A stretch of 64,000 bases of DNA from a candidate division TM6 bacterium GW2011_GWE2_36_25 (GTDB lineage Bacteria > Babelota > Babeliae > Babelales > UBA12409), in NCBI GenBank assembly GCA_000991575.1, contig LBRU01000002.1, positions 1 through 64,000 of the forward strand, written 5' to 3'. The translations under genes and the position numbers were made by a program. A model generated the notes under the pieces. The model was not told the DNA's origin and made no database searches. It worked only from the letters and a program-made list of their open reading frames with translations. Positions 60,895 to 64,000 of the stretch are shown here, one piece after another. Every line of letters starts with the position of its first letter. Position 1 is the stretch's first letter.

Positions 60895-62064
60895 ATGATT
60901 AACGATAAAGTTCAAGCGATAATTCTAGCTGCAGGAAAATCAACCCGTTTTAACACAGATTCTTCAAAATTGGTTGAACGTATCTGCGGTAAAGAGATGA
61001 TTGTCCATACCACCAGTCTCTTAAAAAAGATGCATATTCCGACAACACTTGTTGTCGGTCATAAAAAAGAACTTGTTGAGGCAGCAGTAAAAAAACACCA
61101 TCCGAAAGGACATTTTAATTTTGTCCATCAGACGGAACAACTTGGTACCGGCCATGCATTACAATGCACAAAGCAAGCATGGACGAAGGAACACATCCTT
61201 GTTATGAATGGTGACACACCGCTTCTTTCAGAAGATCTTTTGCAACGCCTTATCGATAAACATGTTGGAACTGATGCGGCTATGTCTTTCCTCGTCGCAC
61301 ACAACGTTGACCCATCAATACAAGGATATGGTTTAGTAGTTAATCAAAATAATCAAATTAAAATTATTGAAGAGGAACATCTTGAAGAAGAACACGATGA
61401 TCTCTACAATCTCAATGGTGGCCTCTATCTTCTTAAAAGAACTTTCTTGGAAAAATATATCGACTCATTACCTCGCGACAAACAGAGCGGTGAAGTATAT
61501 CTCACTACTTTAGCAGAAATTGCGAGCGACAATGGTTTGACCATTAGCATCGTCGACGCACCATTTGATGAAGTCCGCGGTGTTAATACACAGCGTGAAT
61601 TATGGGTCGCCGAACAGATAAAGCGATCTCAAATTATTGATTATTGGATGAAGCAAGGGGTCAGATTTTCTGCAGCACAAAATGTTCATCTTGATGAAAC
61701 AGTTACAATCGGCAATGGGACATATATTGGTAACGGTGTACAACTTTTTGGTAAAACTACCATAGGAAAAAAATGTTCTATTTGCGCTTTTAACATTCTT
61801 AACAATGCAAAACTTGGCGATAATTGTCTTGTTAGACCACACACTATTATCAAAGAGAGTGCCATTGGTGACAATTGTATGATAAACTCATTTACCTATA
61901 TTCATGAAGGAAGTATCATTCAAAATAATTGCGCAGTAGGTTCTTTCAATGAAATTTGTGGTGAAATAATTTCTCAAAATACAAAAACAAGCAAAAAGAA
62001 TGAAAGAACTTTTGTCGCAGCGTTTAAAACATGCGCAGATAGGTCATTCTCAGATACCATATGA
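60895..62064 (+). CDS. glmU: GlmU-like UDP-GlcNAc pyrophosphorylase, shortened C-terminus
   Basis: 389 aa from ATG 60895 (AAAGG 7 nt upstream; TTG 60856 in frame). The uridyltransferase domain is intact: ILAAGKSTRF near residue 10, GTGHALQ, MNGDTPLL, and ELYNLNGGLYLL-like NGG. A left-handed beta-helix follows (IGNGTYIGNGV, IGKKCSIC, IGDNCMINSF) but stops early. The C-terminal acetyltransferase residues of E. coli GlmU (around K351-K392) are not visible, so GlcN-1-P acetylation may be lost or done elsewhere. Usual length 450-460 aa. Confidence 0.82.
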   Translation: MINDKVQAIILAAGKSTRFNTDSSKLVERICGKEMIVHTTSLLKKMHIPTTLVVGHKKELVEAAVKKHHPKGHFNFVHQTEQLGTGHALQCTKQAWTKEHILVMNGDTPLLSEDLLQRLIDKHVGTDAAMSFLVAHNVDPSIQGYGLVVNQNNQIKIIEEEHLEEEHDDLYNLNGGLYLLKRTFLEKYIDSLPRDKQSGEVYLTTLAEIASDNGLTISIVDAPFDEVRGVNTQRELWVAEQIKRSQIIDYWMKQGVRFSAAQNVHLDETVTIGNGTYIGNGVQLFGKTTIGKKCSICAFNILNNAKLGDNCLVRPHTIIKESAIGDNCMINSFTYIHEGSIIQNNCAVGSFNEICGEIISQNTKTSKKNERTFVAAFKTCADRSFSDTI

Positions 62065-63290
62065 TTCGATTTATACATACAGCAGATTTACACTTCGGCG
62101 TAGAAAATTACGGTAAAATTGATCAGAAGACGGGAATCAACTCCCGTCTTCTAGATTTTGAAAAAGCATTTAATTTCTGCATAGAAACTGCAATCAATGA
62201 AAACGTTGATTTCTTTTTGTTTTGCGGTGATGCATATAAAACGGCTCATCCCAGCCCTACGCAACAAAAACTTTTGCTAAGATCATTCTTAAAGTTGCAC
62301 CACGCACAAATCCCCGTAATCATTATCGTGGGAAATCATGATCATCCGCTTAGCTTTGGAAAAGCACATGCGCTTGATATTTTTAGTTCTTTGCCAATGA
62401 ACGGCTTTTATGTTTTTAATAAACCAAATCTTATAAAAATTGACACTAAGAGCGGACCGGTTCAAATAGTTGGTATTCCTTGGCCAGTAAGAAGTACACT
62501 CACTCTTAATACAATCGAACAAAACAGTAAAATCATAACCCAAAAAATTTCAACTCAAATTGGCAGTCTCATCAACTCTTTCGCTCAAGAACTTGATGAA
62601 AATATACCCGCCGTATTAGCAGCGCATCTGACCGCAAGCAATGGTATTTTTTCCGGATCAGAAAAACGAGCAATTTATGGTTCCGATCCGATCTTTTTAC
62701 CATCGCAATTAGCATTACCTCAATTTGATTATGTTGCGCTTGGCCATTTACATCGTTATCAATCATTAAATAAAGATCAAACACCTCCCATTATTTACTC
62801 AGGATCAATCGAACGCATCGATTTTGGCGAACGCAGGGAAGAAAAAGGATTTTGTTTAGTTACTATTAAAGAAAAAGGACAAACAACTTATCAATTCATT
62901 AAAACACCAACAAGACCATGTCTACAATTAGAAATTCACTTAAACGATAAAGAAAATCAGACAGAACAGATTTTATATGCCATTAAAGAAAAAAATATTA
63001 AAGATGCGATCATTAAAGTCGTATATCATATTCCCCCCACTAAAACTGATCATGTTGATTTAAAATCAATACAACGTGCATGTGCAACGGCACATTATCT
63101 TGTCGGCATCTTTCCCGTAAAAACAATTGTTATGCGTGAAAGACGCACCACTGTTAAACTAGATATGAATTTTGAAACATTACTCGAAGAATATTTTAAG
63201 CAAAAAAATGATTTAAAAAATAAAAGCGAACATCTTATCAATAAAATTAAAATGTTAATGCAAGAGATGGAACAAGCTGATCAAGTCTAA
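62061..63290 (+). CDS. SbcD/Mre11-like DNA-repair exonuclease subunit
   Basis: 409 aa. The calcineurin-like phosphoesterase signature is clear: TADLHFG at residue 7, FCGDAYKT (GD), VGNHDHP (GNHD), AHLTAS and GHLHRYQ (GHxH). This matches the SbcD nuclease. The partner SbcC is not in the window. The substitution of usual GDLxD by GDAYK is a small difference. It overlaps glmU by 4 bp. Confidence 0.85.
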   Translation: MIRFIHTADLHFGVENYGKIDQKTGINSRLLDFEKAFNFCIETAINENVDFFLFCGDAYKTAHPSPTQQKLLLRSFLKLHHAQIPVIIIVGNHDHPLSFGKAHALDIFSSLPMNGFYVFNKPNLIKIDTKSGPVQIVGIPWPVRSTLTLNTIEQNSKIITQKISTQIGSLINSFAQELDENIPAVLAAHLTASNGIFSGSEKRAIYGSDPIFLPSQLALPQFDYVALGHLHRYQSLNKDQTPPIIYSGSIERIDFGERREEKGFCLVTIKEKGQTTYQFIKTPTRPCLQLEIHLNDKENQTEQILYAIKEKNIKDAIIKVVYHIPPTKTDHVDLKSIQRACATAHYLVGIFPVKTIVMRERRTTVKLDMNFETLLEEYFKQKNDLKNKSEHLINKIKMLMQEMEQADQV

Positions 63291-63292
63291 AG

Positions 63293-64000
63293 TTAAACAT
63301 TAAGATAGGTAACATCGGCCGTCTTAAGAATATCGTCATTATATTGCTTAAAGACCTTATCAAATTTTTCAGCTTGCAGCTTTTCAAAAATTGCTTTGCG
63401 ACGCTCGGCAAAAGGAATTAATTCAGGTTTTGCGTGATTTTTTAGACGATAAAGATCAAAACCATCGGAAACTTCAACGGCACGCACTTCACCTATTTTC
63501 ATCTTTTTAATAAACTGTTTATCTTCTGCCAACTCGGAATAAGAAACATCAAACGCTACACCCCAATTAATTTTTCCTGTTTTAGGGCTTGTTTCGGGAT
63601 GCTCTAATGCTTTCTTAAGTTCCTTCTTTTTCATATCATCACGAAAAGGAATATGCGCTGTTTGCAGATAATAAACACCTTCTTTATACTCAGGATGTTT
63701 TTCCCAATATTCTTGAGCATCTTGTTCACTTACTAATAAAAACCCGCGAATTTCTTGCTCCATTATACCATTAGCGCCATATAACTGTTTCAACGCATCA
63801 TATAATTCTTGAACAGTTTCAAAACCAAAATCTTTTGCCATTGCAACTAAAGATTCAGGGGAAAATTCATTTCCTTGCGACATTGAACGTAAATATTTAT
63901 CTACATCTTCATCACCAATCGAAACGCCATTTTCTTCTGCATGTTGCGCTTTGATAGCTTCGAGTGCAAATTCTTTTATATCCTCTTTATTATTTGGATT
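63293..64000 (-). CDS. SurA/PpiC-type periplasmic chaperone (partial, cut at right edge)
   Basis: The frame remains open to the window edge (begins with an NPNNKEDIKEFALEAI stretch at 64000), so the start is outside. About 235 residues are visible. The SurA N-like helical part (LSxxx with GVSIGDEDVDKYLRSM) is followed by LVSEQDAQEYWEKHPE, then a parvulin PPIase-like domain with YLQTAHIPFRDD, WGVAFDVSYSELAEDKQFIKKMKIGEV, and a C-terminal helix. Its role is to escort outer-membrane proteins to the Omp85 machine. The first methionine in view is at 63883, which is internal. Confidence 0.78.
   Translation of the reverse strand, partial: NPNNKEDIKEFALEAIKAQHAEENGVSIGDEDVDKYLRSMSQGNEFSPESLVAMAKDFGFETVQELYDALKQLYGANGIMEQEIRGFLLVSEQDAQEYWEKHPEYKEGVYYLQTAHIPFRDDMKKKELKKALEHPETSPKTGKINWGVAFDVSYSELAEDKQFIKKMKIGEVRAVEVSDGFDLYRLKNHAKPELIPFAERRKAIFEKLQAEKFDKVFKQYNDDILKTADVTYLNV

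Overview
The window looks like the chromosome of a host-dependent, AT-rich Gram-negative bacterium. It most resembles Candidatus Dependentiae (TM6/Babeliales), but this is inferred from gene content because no rRNA is present. The evidence is: many short secreted proteins with MKK-type signal peptides; a six-gene run of secreted ankyrin-repeat proteins; an Omp85 protein, a SurA-type chaperone and predicted beta-barrels (so an outer membrane is present); a complete polyamine importer; and a peptidoglycan and cell-shape set (UppS, MurG, class A PBP, MreB, GlmU). No phage or conjugative module is visible. The only mobile-element trace is a possible transposase tail at the left edge.

Layout. 0-4 kb: possible transposase tail, CCA-adding enzyme, TypA and a frameshifted MNT-type nucleotidyltransferase pseudogene. 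4-7.3 kb: small secreted proteins, including two paralogous HExxH putative metalloproteases separated by a REP-like 42-bp tandem repeat. 7.3-20.9 kb: MetRS, a DMT transporter, an operon of a membrane protein plus PotABCD, a large Omp85 protein, an acylphosphatase-like protein without the catalytic Arg, GluRS and an APC permease. 21-24.7 kb: an outer-membrane-like protein, S21-RbfA-prepilin peptidase, and a convergent type IV pilin. 24.7-29.5 kb: a FolC-like Mur ligase, then an F0-only cluster (small AtpR/AtpI-like protein, AtpB, and a c-subunit that is four fused hairpins) and a glycosyltransferase. 29.6-42 kb: a CysK-like enzyme, MBL hydrolase, GT4, Tmk-HolB, DciA-MurG, class A PBP, RNase P RNA, PASTA protein, GpsA with a signal-peptide-like extension, and UppS. 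42-48.4 kb: the ankyrin cluster, five members of which share a C-terminal tail. 48.4-64 kb: a second, inverted copy of the REP-like repeat, two HAD-like proteins, a Na+/solute symporter, LOG protein, copper P-type ATPase, secreted alpha/beta hydrolase, KsgA, MreB, a beta-barrel-like protein, tRNA-Ser(CGA), a shortened GlmU, SbcD-like nuclease and a SurA-type chaperone cut by the window edge.

How the genes fit together. Envelope biogenesis (Omp85, SurA, PBP, MurG, UppS, MreB, GlmU) supports the outer membrane. Importers (PotABCD, APC, SSS, DMT) suggest feeding on host metabolites. Secreted ankyrin, metalloprotease-like and hydrolase-like proteins are candidate host-interaction factors. The ion ligands visible in the fused c-subunit (Gln plus Glu-Thr in hairpins 1 and 3), together with the SSS symporter, suggest a sodium economy; this is inference. 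The observations most worth following are the four-hairpin AtpE, the shared tail and promoters of the ankyrin cluster, the secreted HExxH pair, the inverted REP-like loci, and the signal-peptide-bearing GpsA.
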